A stretch of 64,000 bases of DNA, taken from an uncultured Eubacteriales bacterium. GTDB lineage: Bacteria > Bacillota > Clostridia > Christensenellales > CAG-917. Numbering within the stretch: the first letter of the stretch is position 1; each line of letters opens with the position of its first letter. The notes beneath the pieces were generated by a model. It was not told the origin of the DNA. It was given only the letters and a program-made list of their open reading frames with translations, and made no database searches. A program made the position numbers and the translations under genes. The stretch lies in assembly GCA_900548005.1 (NCBI GenBank), contig URIZ01000001.1, positions 1-64,000 on the forward strand. Reading direction: 5' to 3'. Shown piece after piece: positions 15,330 to 23,248 of this stretch.

Positions 15330-18300
15330 GCGACACAAAAAAAGCGGTCAGCGTTGAAAACGAAAAAAGACTTGAAATATTGAGAGATGAAAATGGCAGA
15401 CTTCTTCTCACCGACGATCAAAAGAAAGCGGTGCTTGAAAAGGGGCGTATTCTCGTGTCGGCGTCGGCAGGCTCGGGCAAGACTTCCACGATGGTGAAAC
15501 GTATCATTTTGATGGTTGCAGAAGGCGCGTCGTTGAAAAATTTGCTTATCCTTGTCTACAACAACGCAGCCGCGGACGAACTGAAAGAAAGGCTACATCA
15601 AGAGCTGTTCAGAGCCGCGTGCGCATCAAGCGGGGACACGCGCGACAGATTCAGAAAAGAGCTTGACGAAATGCCGTTTTGCCATATATGCACCATACAC
15701 GCGTTTTGCCAGTCCTTGATCAGAGAAAACTTTGACAAGCTCGGCTTGTCGCCCACCTTCGAAGTGCTTGACGAGACCGCTCACGCAACATACGTCAACA
15801 AGGCTTTGGACGAAACGATAGCGGAATATGCTGCGGCAGGGGACGAGGCTTTTTGCGATCTTGCAGAGATATTTTCGCAATCAAGAAAGGACGACAATCT
15901 CAAAAACGCAATCAAGAAGATATACAGCCTTATCGAGATACAGCCCGACGAAAAGGAGTTTTCAAAGTGTGTGGACGAGTGCTACGATTCGTTTGAAAAC
16001 AGCAGGTTTTTTGACATTCTAACCGAGTATTACACCAAATTTTTCACCAAGGCAAAGAGCGTTGTCGAGCCGCTTTTGGACGTGCTTGGCGGCATGGACA
16101 ACAACGGCAGATACGCCGATTCGGTGGCAAATATGATAGGCGTATGCACGCGTATTCTTGAAAAGGACAATCTACTGGGCGCGTGCAAAGTGGCGCGCGC
16201 ATACGAGAAAGTGTCGGCGCGTACACCCTCAAAGGCGAGCGATGAAGACAAGGCGATAATGACCTATGCAAAGAACACTATCAACAGGATAGAGTCGGTG
16301 CTCGGCGAGATGGCGGAAGTTGCGGACAACTACGCTTTGTTTGCCGCATACCACGAGCAAAACGCAAAATACGTCAAAAAACTCACCGAAATCGCCGCAA
16401 CTTTTGCAAACAAACTGCAAGAGCTCAAAAAACAAGACGACGTGTTGTCCTTTGAAGACTTGCAACACAAGGCTATGCAACTGCTCTCGCACGATGAGTA
16501 CGGACTTGCCGACTCGTTTGACGCGGTGTTTGTGGACGAGTATCAGGACGTAAACCCCACGCAAGAGGCTATCATCGAAAAGCTCGTCAAATGCGAGTGC
16601 TTTATGGTGGGTGACGTCAAGCAAAGCATATACGGATTCCGCCTTGCGGATCCTGCGATTTTCATATCCCGTCAGCAAAGGTATTCCACATTCGGCAATG
16701 CGGAAGGATTGAACGTGTATTTCAACCACAATTTCCGCAGTGCGTACAGAATTTTGAAATTTGTCAACGACGTTTTCGATGTCGTGATGACCCAAAAGAG
16801 CGCGGATATAGACTACAAGTCGGAAGCGCGTTTCGAGCTTGCGTCAATACCGCCCGTAACTCTTGACGGAGTTTCGCCCGAAGGGTACGTGCAAGTGCAT
16901 TTGTTCACAAAACCGAAAACGGAGAGCGAAACCGCGTGCGGACTATACGACGTGACAAAGCAACGCAACGACGATGACGACGAAGACGGCGGCAGCGCGG
17001 CTTTCAGAGAAGGCAAGTTTATCGCAAACGAGATAAAGACGCTTGTGGGCAGAGCAAAAGGCGTGGACGAAAACGGCAACGGCAAGTATATAGGCTACGG
17101 CGATATAGCGGTGCTGTTCCGCAACCGCTCAAATGCCGCAACCGAGATCGTCAAAGTGCTGAAAAATGAAGGTATACCGGTCGGAGAAGGCTCTTTCGTA
17201 CGCTCGGCGTCCTTGCCCGAGAGAGAGATTATGTGCTTTATGCGCACGCTTGACAATCCGAGACAGGACGTGCCGTTTGCAGGATTTTTGCTGTCGTTTT
17301 TCGGCGGATTCGATGAAGACGAGCTTGCAAAAGTCGCCGCCTATTCGGGCGAGTGTTTTTATGACAAATTCGTATCTTGCGCTCTTGGTGCGGGGGATTT
17401 GGCGGAAAAGGCGAAAGCAACGCTTGCGCTGATTGACAGATATAGGCTCAAAGCGTCTTTCAAGAGCGTGAGCGAGCTTATGAACGATATAGTGGCGGAG
17501 TTTTGCTATGACGCGTATCTCATGCGCACGGGCGAAGGCAACGTGATAGGGCTCAAAGGTTTTATCAAGAGCGCGTCCGAGAGCGAGCAGTCGCTTGGCA
17601 AATTTGTGGAAGAATACGTTGAAGGCGCAAACGAAACGAGAGACGGCGGCGGTGAAGACAGAGTGCTTGTCAGCACTTTCCACGGCTACAAAGGTCTTGA
17701 AAGCCCCATAGTGTTTGTGTCCGACTGCGCCGTGCAGTTCAAAAGAGAAGCGGCAAGCGGAGATCTCATTGCAACCGGCAAAGGCTTTGGCGACAGCGAC
17801 CTTGAAAACAGGAAGAACAACAAAGGGCTTGTGGGCATGAACTATTTTGACGTGGACAACAAGACCAAGACCAAGCTCACGCTGTCAAAACTCGCCGTTG
17901 AAAAGAGCATCAAGGACAACCAGCTCAAAGAAGAAATCCGCTTGTTTTACGTTGCGCTCACAAGGGCGAAACAGCTTATGTATATCACGGCAACCGTCAC
18001 CGACAAAAAGGCTAAAGAGTTTGCTCAAAACTCAAAACTCGACGTGGCGAATTGCGATTTGGATTTTGTTTCGCAAGCGATTGCCGAAGGCGCGCAAGTT
18101 GCGGTGTTCAGACACGAAGGCGCGGACAGAGAGATCGACGCTGCTGTCGAAAACGTTGTCACGGGCAAGTGCAACGAAGAAGTGAAGAGAAAAATCGCCG
18201 CCGCGCAAGCGTTTGAATATCCGCACAAAGAGGCGACCGAGCTTGCGATGAAATACAGCGTTTCCGCGCTCGACAGCATTGACGAAGACACGGTGAGAGT

Positions 18301-18811
18301 GTATAGGGAAGCGGCAAAAGTTGGCACGGCGTATCACAAGGTGATGCAGTATATAGACTATTTTGCCGAGAGCGAAGATCAGATAGAGAGCGAAATAGAC
18401 AAGATGCTCGAGCAAGGCAAACTCACCGAAGAGGAGAAAAACGTCGTCAAAGTGCAGGATATCAAACGATGTCTTGAAAGCGATATAATGGCTCTCGCGC
18501 GCGAAGGCGAGAAAAAGGGCAGGTGTCACAGGGAGCAATCCTTTATGATGTACAAGCCCGCATGCGAAGTTTCGGACAATTTCAAAGCGAAAGACAGGGT
18601 GCTTGTGCAAGGCGTTATCGACCTTTTCATCAACGACGACGTGAAGATAATCGTGGACTTCAAGAACTCGCTTTTGAAAGACGAAGAAACCATCAACAAG
18701 TACAAAAAGCAACTTTATCTATACAAATCGGCAGTTGAAAGCGTGATTGGTGCAAAAATCGACAGAGTTGTGCTGTATTCTTTCAAGACGGGCAAGACAA
18801 TAGACCTATAA
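15326..18811 (+). CDS. addA: AddA helicase-nuclease subunit
   Basis: A 1161-residue UvrD/Rep-type 3'-5' helicase with a C-terminal nuclease, partner of AddB. Visible motifs are Walker A SASAGSGKTS (near 44), Walker B VFVDEYQDVNPTQ (near 403), HNFRS, STFHGYKGLE, LFYVALTRAK, and the nuclease core GVIDLF then VDFKN (near 1110), where Phe replaces the Tyr common in this motif. The start is the ATG of the ATGA overlap with addB and has AAGGAG 9 nt upstream; the longer frame would overlap addB by 60 nt. A strong terminator follows. Confidence 0.95.
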   Translation: MSDTKKAVSVENEKRLEILRDENGRLLLTDDQKKAVLEKGRILVSASAGSGKTSTMVKRIILMVAEGASLKNLLILVYNNAAADELKERLHQELFRAACASSGDTRDRFRKELDEMPFCHICTIHAFCQSLIRENFDKLGLSPTFEVLDETAHATYVNKALDETIAEYAAAGDEAFCDLAEIFSQSRKDDNLKNAIKKIYSLIEIQPDEKEFSKCVDECYDSFENSRFFDILTEYYTKFFTKAKSVVEPLLDVLGGMDNNGRYADSVANMIGVCTRILEKDNLLGACKVARAYEKVSARTPSKASDEDKAIMTYAKNTINRIESVLGEMAEVADNYALFAAYHEQNAKYVKKLTEIAATFANKLQELKKQDDVLSFEDLQHKAMQLLSHDEYGLADSFDAVFVDEYQDVNPTQEAIIEKLVKCECFMVGDVKQSIYGFRLADPAIFISRQQRYSTFGNAEGLNVYFNHNFRSAYRILKFVNDVFDVVMTQKSADIDYKSEARFELASIPPVTLDGVSPEGYVQVHLFTKPKTESETACGLYDVTKQRNDDDDEDGGSAAFREGKFIANEIKTLVGRAKGVDENGNGKYIGYGDIAVLFRNRSNAATEIVKVLKNEGIPVGEGSFVRSASLPEREIMCFMRTLDNPRQDVPFAGFLLSFFGGFDEDELAKVAAYSGECFYDKFVSCALGAGDLAEKAKATLALIDRYRLKASFKSVSELMNDIVAEFCYDAYLMRTGEGNVIGLKGFIKSASESEQSLGKFVEEYVEGANETRDGGGEDRVLVSTFHGYKGLESPIVFVSDCAVQFKREAASGDLIATGKGFGDSDLENRKNNKGLVGMNYFDVDNKTKTKLTLSKLAVEKSIKDNQLKEEIRLFYVALTRAKQLMYITATVTDKKAKEFAQNSKLDVANCDLDFVSQAIAEGAQVAVFRHEGADREIDAAVENVVTGKCNEEVKRKIAAAQAFEYPHKEATELAMKYSVSALDSIDEDTVRVYREAAKVGTAYHKVMQYIDYFAESEDQIESEIDKMLEQGKLTEEEKNVVKVQDIKRCLESDIMALAREGEKKGRCHREQSFMMYKPACEVSDNFKAKDRVLVQGVIDLFINDDVKIIVDFKNSLLKDEETINKYKKQLYLYKSAVESVIGAKIDRVVLYSFKTGKTIDL

Positions 18812-18829
18812 AAAGTGCAAAACCTAGGC

Positions 18830-18873
18830 GCGCGCCGCAACCGCAAAATCGCGAGTTGTGACGCGCGTTTTTG
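18830..18873 (+). terminator. Terminator of the addBA operon
   Basis: GCGCG-C-CGCAAC pairs with GTTGTG-A-CGCGC (one mismatch, one wobble) around a 13-nt loop, followed by GTTTTT. Confidence 0.75.
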
Positions 18874-18991
18874 CATTGTAAACGCCTAAATTTGAAAAAA
18901 AGTGAAACAAATGTTTTATTATTATCTTGATTTTTTTAGGTATTGTATGTATAATTATATAGATAATTGTATTGGATAAGGAGATGTGCTT

Positions 18992-20662
18992 GTGGAATTC
19001 TTTGAAAAAGCATTCAACTGGCTTGCGAATATTTCAGCTCGTTTGCCGAAGATCAATTTCAAAACCTACTTCATCGTCGTGGTGGCGGTGATTGTGGGCA
19101 TAGGCGTCATCATCGCGCTGACCTATTTCGGCTCGCGCGCTCGCAAGCTCATCAATGCAAGCAAAAAAATCGAAAAATATCTCACCAACGTGGATCAAAT
19201 CGACGACGACAACGTCAGCGATTTCACGGCGCATTGCTTCTCGTCCAAAGCTCCGCAATCCTTGCGCGACAGCTGGGTGCAATATCTCGGCGTGCGTTTC
19301 GGCTATCCGAGCGACATCGTCAGCGACAAGAACGTGTATGAGAAGATCGTCAAGAAAAACAATGACTACCGCTCGGGCATATATCTTGCAATCGCGCTGA
19401 TCGTGCTCGGAGTGTTCGCATTCTGGGGCTACGGCACAATCGAGGCAATAGCCATGAGCGTTGTGCATTTTGTGGGACTTGTCGCAATCGGCGTGACCTA
19501 TCTTGTGCTTATCATCATCAATCGCAAACAGTCCAAGAGATGCCTCGAAGTGTTTGAAGATATGCAAGAAGACCTTGACGCAAAAGTCAATCTTCAAGTG
19601 GAAAGCAACTATGCGACGGATTCATCGCCGCTTGCCGAGCTTTCGGGGCTTGTGGAAGAAATCATCGCTCGCAACACCGCAAAAGCCGTGGACGAAGAGC
19701 AAGAGTACGCTCTTGAACAGACTCCCATCGAGGCTTTGATCGAAGAGACCGAAGACGAAGAGAGTGCGGACGAAGGTGGCGAAGAGGCGCAATCTGACGA
19801 AGGCATAGAAGATCAAGAAGACGGCGCGGTGGAGCAGACCATTGACGAGCTTATCGCAAGCGAGCCGCAAGACGCGGACGAAGAGCCTGCAAAAGTCGCA
19901 GAACAAACGGACGAACAAACGGAAAAAGTTGCGTACGAAGAGCCTGTCGAAGACACGGACGAAACCGTTGAAGAAGAACCCGTTCAAGACGAAGAACCGG
20001 AAGAAGTCGAAGAAGTTCAAGAGCCTGTCGTAGACGAGCAAGAACCGATTGAAGACGAGCAATCCGCCAAAGAAAACGAAGGAATCGAATCCGAAGAAAC
20101 CGAAGAAGAACAAGAGCCCGAAACGGAAGATGTCGAAGAATCCGTCGAAGAGCCTGCGGCGCAAGAACAAGTCGAAATCGAAGAGCCTGTCGAGCAAGCG
20201 GAAGAGCAGAAAGAGAATATAGCGGACGAGCAAGAAAGCGAAGACGCTCAACCCGATGAAGACGAAACGGTTGAGAGTGACGAGCAAGACACCGAAGAAG
20301 AGCCGCAAGAAGCGGAAGACGATCAAGACGGCGAAAGCGGTGAAGACGAAAGCGAGCAAGCGCAATCGGACGAAAGCGGCGAAGAAGAGCAAACCGACGG
20401 AAAAGGCGATGAAGAGCCCGAAGTGGTGTATGTCGTTGAAGGCGACGAAGAAGACGAGGAAAACGTCAAGCCTGCAAAACTTGTCAAACTGCCCAATCTT
20501 GTGGACTATATGCTGACAAAGAATATGTCAAAGTCCATGAAAATTCAAATTGCGTCCATGCTTATTGCCACGTACAACAAGTTTAAGGACAGCAAGGAAG
20601 ATCGCAAAATCGTGGTGAGCTGCCTTGGCAAAGTAATGAGCGATTTGCAATCAACAAAGTGA
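18992..20662 (+). CDS. Membrane protein with long acidic tail and shared C-terminal domain
   Basis: A 556-residue protein of no recognised family. GTG at 18992 is chosen because AAGGAG ends 8 nt upstream; GTG at 18986 is too close. A first hydrophobic segment (about 28-46) is followed by a helical stretch (50-125) and two more hydrophobic segments (about 133-153 and 158-183). Residues about 225-470 are a low-complexity tract of Glu, Asp, Gln, Pro and Ala (EEP, EEQ, EDE runs). The last 80 residues are ordered: YVV-E-G, KPAKLVKLPNLVDYML, NMSKSMK, YNKFK, then ED-RKIVV. The same domain ends the next gene. It looks like a membrane anchor, an acidic spacer and a docking domain; function unknown. 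Confidence 0.8.
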   Translation: MEFFEKAFNWLANISARLPKINFKTYFIVVVAVIVGIGVIIALTYFGSRARKLINASKKIEKYLTNVDQIDDDNVSDFTAHCFSSKAPQSLRDSWVQYLGVRFGYPSDIVSDKNVYEKIVKKNNDYRSGIYLAIALIVLGVFAFWGYGTIEAIAMSVVHFVGLVAIGVTYLVLIIINRKQSKRCLEVFEDMQEDLDAKVNLQVESNYATDSSPLAELSGLVEEIIARNTAKAVDEEQEYALEQTPIEALIEETEDEESADEGGEEAQSDEGIEDQEDGAVEQTIDELIASEPQDADEEPAKVAEQTDEQTEKVAYEEPVEDTDETVEEEPVQDEEPEEVEEVQEPVVDEQEPIEDEQSAKENEGIESEETEEEQEPETEDVEESVEEPAAQEQVEIEEPVEQAEEQKENIADEQESEDAQPDEDETVESDEQDTEEEPQEAEDDQDGESGEDESEQAQSDESGEEEQTDGKGDEEPEVVYVVEGDEEDEENVKPAKLVKLPNLVDYMLTKNMSKSMKIQIASMLIATYNKFKDSKEDRKIVVSCLGKVMSDLQSTK

Positions 20663-20760
20663 TCGAAATATAATATCGTATAAACAAAAACAAAAACCAA
20701 GTTCAGTCGGGGGACTAATTTGCCGACGCTACAATAAAAACATATTGTGAGGATTGTAAG

Positions 20761-21474
20761 ATGTTTGGAAAAAAGAGAAAACAAGCGCAACTTGAAGCAG
20801 AACGTGCACGCCAACTTGCTCTTGAAAAAGAGCAAGAAGAAAAGCAACACCCTGCCGTAGAGCAACAGCCCGAACAAGAGAAGATTTTCCTTGAGAGCGA
20901 AATCATCGATGACGATGACGCCGCTCAAGAAGGCGAGCTCGAGGCCGTTGCGTACGACCAAAAGCAAGATGCGGGTGACGCTCTTGTCGCGGAGTCTGTC
21001 GATGAGACAGCCGAGCAAGAACACGAGCAGCCGATCGAAGACGTTGTCAAAGAAGTGACCGACGCCCAAGAGCCTGCGCAATCCGAGCCTAAGCAAGAAA
21101 CAGTCGAAGAGCCTGCCGAAGAGCCGGTGCAAGAGGCGACCGAAGAAGTCGTGGAAGACACGCAAGAGCTTGCAGAAGAGCCCGAGCAAGACGCTCAAGA
21201 GCCTGCAACCGCTCCGAGCGCAGAGCAACAAGAAGAAGTTGTCTACGTTGTTGACGGTCCTGAAGAAGACGACGAAATCGTCAAGCCGGCAAAACTTGTC
21301 AAACTGCCCAATCTCGTTGATTATATGCTTTCGCTCAACATGTCCAAGCAGATGAAGATGAACGTTGCAATGCTTTTGCTCTCTGCCTACAACAAGTTCA
21401 AGGAAATCCCCGAAGAGAGAAAGATCATCGTCAATTGCATGAAGAAGATCATGCAATCGCTCATCCAAGGTTGA
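20761..21474 (+). CDS. Acidic soluble protein sharing the C-terminal domain of its neighbour
   Basis: A 237-residue protein of no recognised family. Residues 1-30 are basic and helical (MFGKKRKQAQLEAERARQ), about 30-160 are an acidic low-complexity stretch (EEP, EEV, AQEP), and about 160-237 repeat the end of the preceding protein: YVVDG, then KPAKLVKLPNLVDYML, NMSKQMKM, AYNKFKEIPEERKII, C-MKKIMQ. It has no membrane segment. It starts 99 bp downstream of its paralogue with a GAGG ribosome site and is followed by a terminator, so the two probably share a transcript. Duplication of the C-terminal module is the likely origin. Confidence 0.8.
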   Translation: MFGKKRKQAQLEAERARQLALEKEQEEKQHPAVEQQPEQEKIFLESEIIDDDDAAQEGELEAVAYDQKQDAGDALVAESVDETAEQEHEQPIEDVVKEVTDAQEPAQSEPKQETVEEPAEEPVQEATEEVVEDTQELAEEPEQDAQEPATAPSAEQQEEVVYVVDGPEEDDEIVKPAKLVKLPNLVDYMLSLNMSKQMKMNVAMLLLSAYNKFKEIPEERKIIVNCMKKIMQSLIQG

Positions 21475-21500
21475 TATATCTCAAATTTGAAAATGCTATG

Positions 21501-21537
21501 AAAAGCCGCAAGCCGATTGTTCGGCATGCGGCTTTTT
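21501..21537 (+). terminator. Terminator after the acidic protein pair
   Basis: AAAAGCCGCA-A-GCCGA pairs with TCGGC-A-TGCGGCTTTT (one mismatch) around TTGT, followed by TTTTT. Confidence 0.82.
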
Positions 21538-21604
21538 GCTTGAAAATAATCGAAAAGCGCAAAATATATCGATAGAATATCGATTTTGTGCAAAATGACA
21601 TACA

Positions 21605-21635
21605 AAAAAACGGAAGCCGTGCGCTTCCGTTTTTG
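21605..21635 (-). terminator. Terminator of corA (bidirectional shape)
   Basis: CGGAAGC (21611-21617) pairs with GCTTCCG (21623-21629), flanked by A and T runs. Read leftward it ends in seven T residues, suiting the minus-strand corA gene. Confidence 0.7.
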
Positions 21636-21764
21636 CATTTTATATTTTTTGTGATTTGCCGATATTCTTTGCGGTTGAAACTCGCTCGCTTTTGCAAAAT
21701 ATCCCGTTAGATACTTGATTTTGCGTGTTTTGCGTTGCCGTTGATTGCTTGTTTTGCAACAAAA

Positions 21765-22718
21765 TCATTTGAGCATCTTCTTTTTGATGAATATGATGAT
21801 CAACGCGATGCAAATGACAATGTTTATGCCCACGACAACCCAAAATCCCCACAACTCGTGTTCAAAGGGTACGCCCGTATTCATGCCCCAAAGCGCAGCT
21901 ATCATAGCAGGTGTGTCCACAAGCAACGTAAGCACGGTGAGCGTCTTCATGACGACGTTCAGGTTGTTGGAGATGATTGACGCATAGGTGTCCATCGTGC
22001 CCGACAAAATGTCGCGGTAGATGTTGCTCATCTCGATTGCTTGACGGTTTTCTATCAACACGTCGTCCCAAAGGTCTTCGTCTTCTTCAAAGAACTTGAC
22101 AAGGCGGGGCACTTTGTCCAAAACCGCGGTGTTGGAACGCAGGGAAGTCGAAAAGTACACAAGCGATTTTTCAAGAGAGAGCATCTCGATCAGCCCTTCG
22201 TTTTTCATTGCTTTTTCAAGCTCTGCTTGAACGCGTTGGCTTGCTCTGTCGATTTGTTTGAGGTATTGCAGATATTTCTTTGCGATGACGTATTGCAGTT
22301 GCAACAAAAAGCGCGTGCGTTTGTGAATGTTGAAGTCCTTGACGTATCTGCCTGCCATAAGGTCGTAGACGATTGACGTTTCGTTGATGCACACGGTCAC
22401 GATTGTGTTTTCGTTGGATATAAAGCCGAAAGGCAGGGTGGAATAGGTGTATTTGTCGTCGTCTTCTTCGGTGATCGGGATGTCGGTGACAGCCATCAGC
22501 ACGTTGTCTTCTCTCTCGATGTGAGCGCGCTCTTCGGAGTCCAACGCGGCTTTGACGTACTCTTCGGGGATTTGCGTGGATTTGCACACAAGCTCGATTT
22601 CCTTGTCGGTGGGGTTGGACATGTGCACCCATTGGTCAGTGAAGTCATAGCCTTCAACAATGAGATCGGGCTCGACTTCCACGAGTGATTTGTTGAGTTT
22701 TTTGTAGACTTGAATCAT
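21765..22718 (-). CDS. CorA-family divalent cation transporter
   Basis: A 317-residue member of the CorA/MIT superfamily, which conduct Mg2+ (or Co2+, Ni2+, Zn2+) as pentamers. A large cytoplasmic N-terminal domain is followed by a long helix, then two C-terminal membrane helices. The defining GMN triplet stands at the end of the first helix (ALWGMNTGVPFE), and the second helix ends IIIFIKKKMLK. The start at 22718 has AGGA 8 nt upstream and gives the usual MIQVYKK beginning; the frame extends 11 codons further without support. It is monocistronic, with a leader of about 200 nt. Confidence 0.92.
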   Translation of the reverse strand: MIQVYKKLNKSLVEVEPDLIVEGYDFTDQWVHMSNPTDKEIELVCKSTQIPEEYVKAALDSEERAHIEREDNVLMAVTDIPITEEDDDKYTYSTLPFGFISNENTIVTVCINETSIVYDLMAGRYVKDFNIHKRTRFLLQLQYVIAKKYLQYLKQIDRASQRVQAELEKAMKNEGLIEMLSLEKSLVYFSTSLRSNTAVLDKVPRLVKFFEEDEDLWDDVLIENRQAIEMSNIYRDILSGTMDTYASIISNNLNVVMKTLTVLTLLVDTPAMIAALWGMNTGVPFEHELWGFWVVVGINIVICIALIIIFIKKKMLK

Positions 22719-22958
22719 AGTTTTTCCTGCCCGAAAAAACGGCTCGCACACAAAAAATACCGTTAGATAGCCGATTTATAGAGCCAAAATGTACCGGTTT
22801 TGTCGAAAACGCGGTCAAAACGTCGGCTCGGCTAGGTTTGCTGTCTGCGAACAAAAAGTTCGGATATTACGCCTGTTTTGCTTTTTTGGGTGGCGAAACA
22901 CGTCTTTTCGTCCTTGTTGCGCCACTTTGATTTTAGCAAATATTCCTATCTTTCGCAA
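22719..22958 (-). promoter_or_regulatory. Promoter and long leader of the corA-family gene
   Basis: Minus-strand TTGCGA (22953-22958), 17 nt, TAAAAT (22930-22935) predict a start near 22923 and a 205-nt leader. A GTGGCG/CGCCAC hairpin (22890-22925) stands at its 5' end. The leader was checked by eye against the M-box Mg2+ riboswitch and lacks its conserved GTTAGGTGAGG segment. No known riboswitch was recognised. Confidence 0.45.
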
Positions 22959-23182
22959 CCCCTTTTGAAAGAGTTTGTTCATTTGTTTTTGTGCGCCCGA
23001 GTCAACCGTTTTGAAAAGCAGGCAGGGCATATATGCGTTTTTTACGCGTATTAGCGACATCTTATATGCAAGTTGAAATCCGATTGCAATCCGAGCGCGG
23101 TTTCGGATTGTCAAAAATCTCCCCTTTTTCGGCAAATAAGGTATCTTTTATAAAAATACTTTTGTAAGATATATATTTTTTC

Positions 23183-23211
23183 TTGCAAAAACTCGCGCAT
23201 TTTGTTATCAT
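23183..23211 (+). promoter_or_regulatory. Promoter of the PPDK gene
   Basis: TTGCAA (23183-23188), 17 nt, TATCAT (23206-23211), about 38 nt before the start codon. Confidence 0.55.
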
Positions 23212-23248
23212 AATTGCGTATAAAAGAAATCTTTAGGAGGACTTCTAA

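Noticed and set aside
19622..20392. Phe/Leu/Arg-rich minus-strand frame opposite the acidic tract
   Set aside because: It is the complement of GAA/GAG/GAC runs (TTC, CTC, GTC) and therefore an artefact of low complexity.
22719..22958. M-box magnesium riboswitch before the corA-family gene
   Set aside because: The conserved M-box core sequence is missing from the leader as read by eye.
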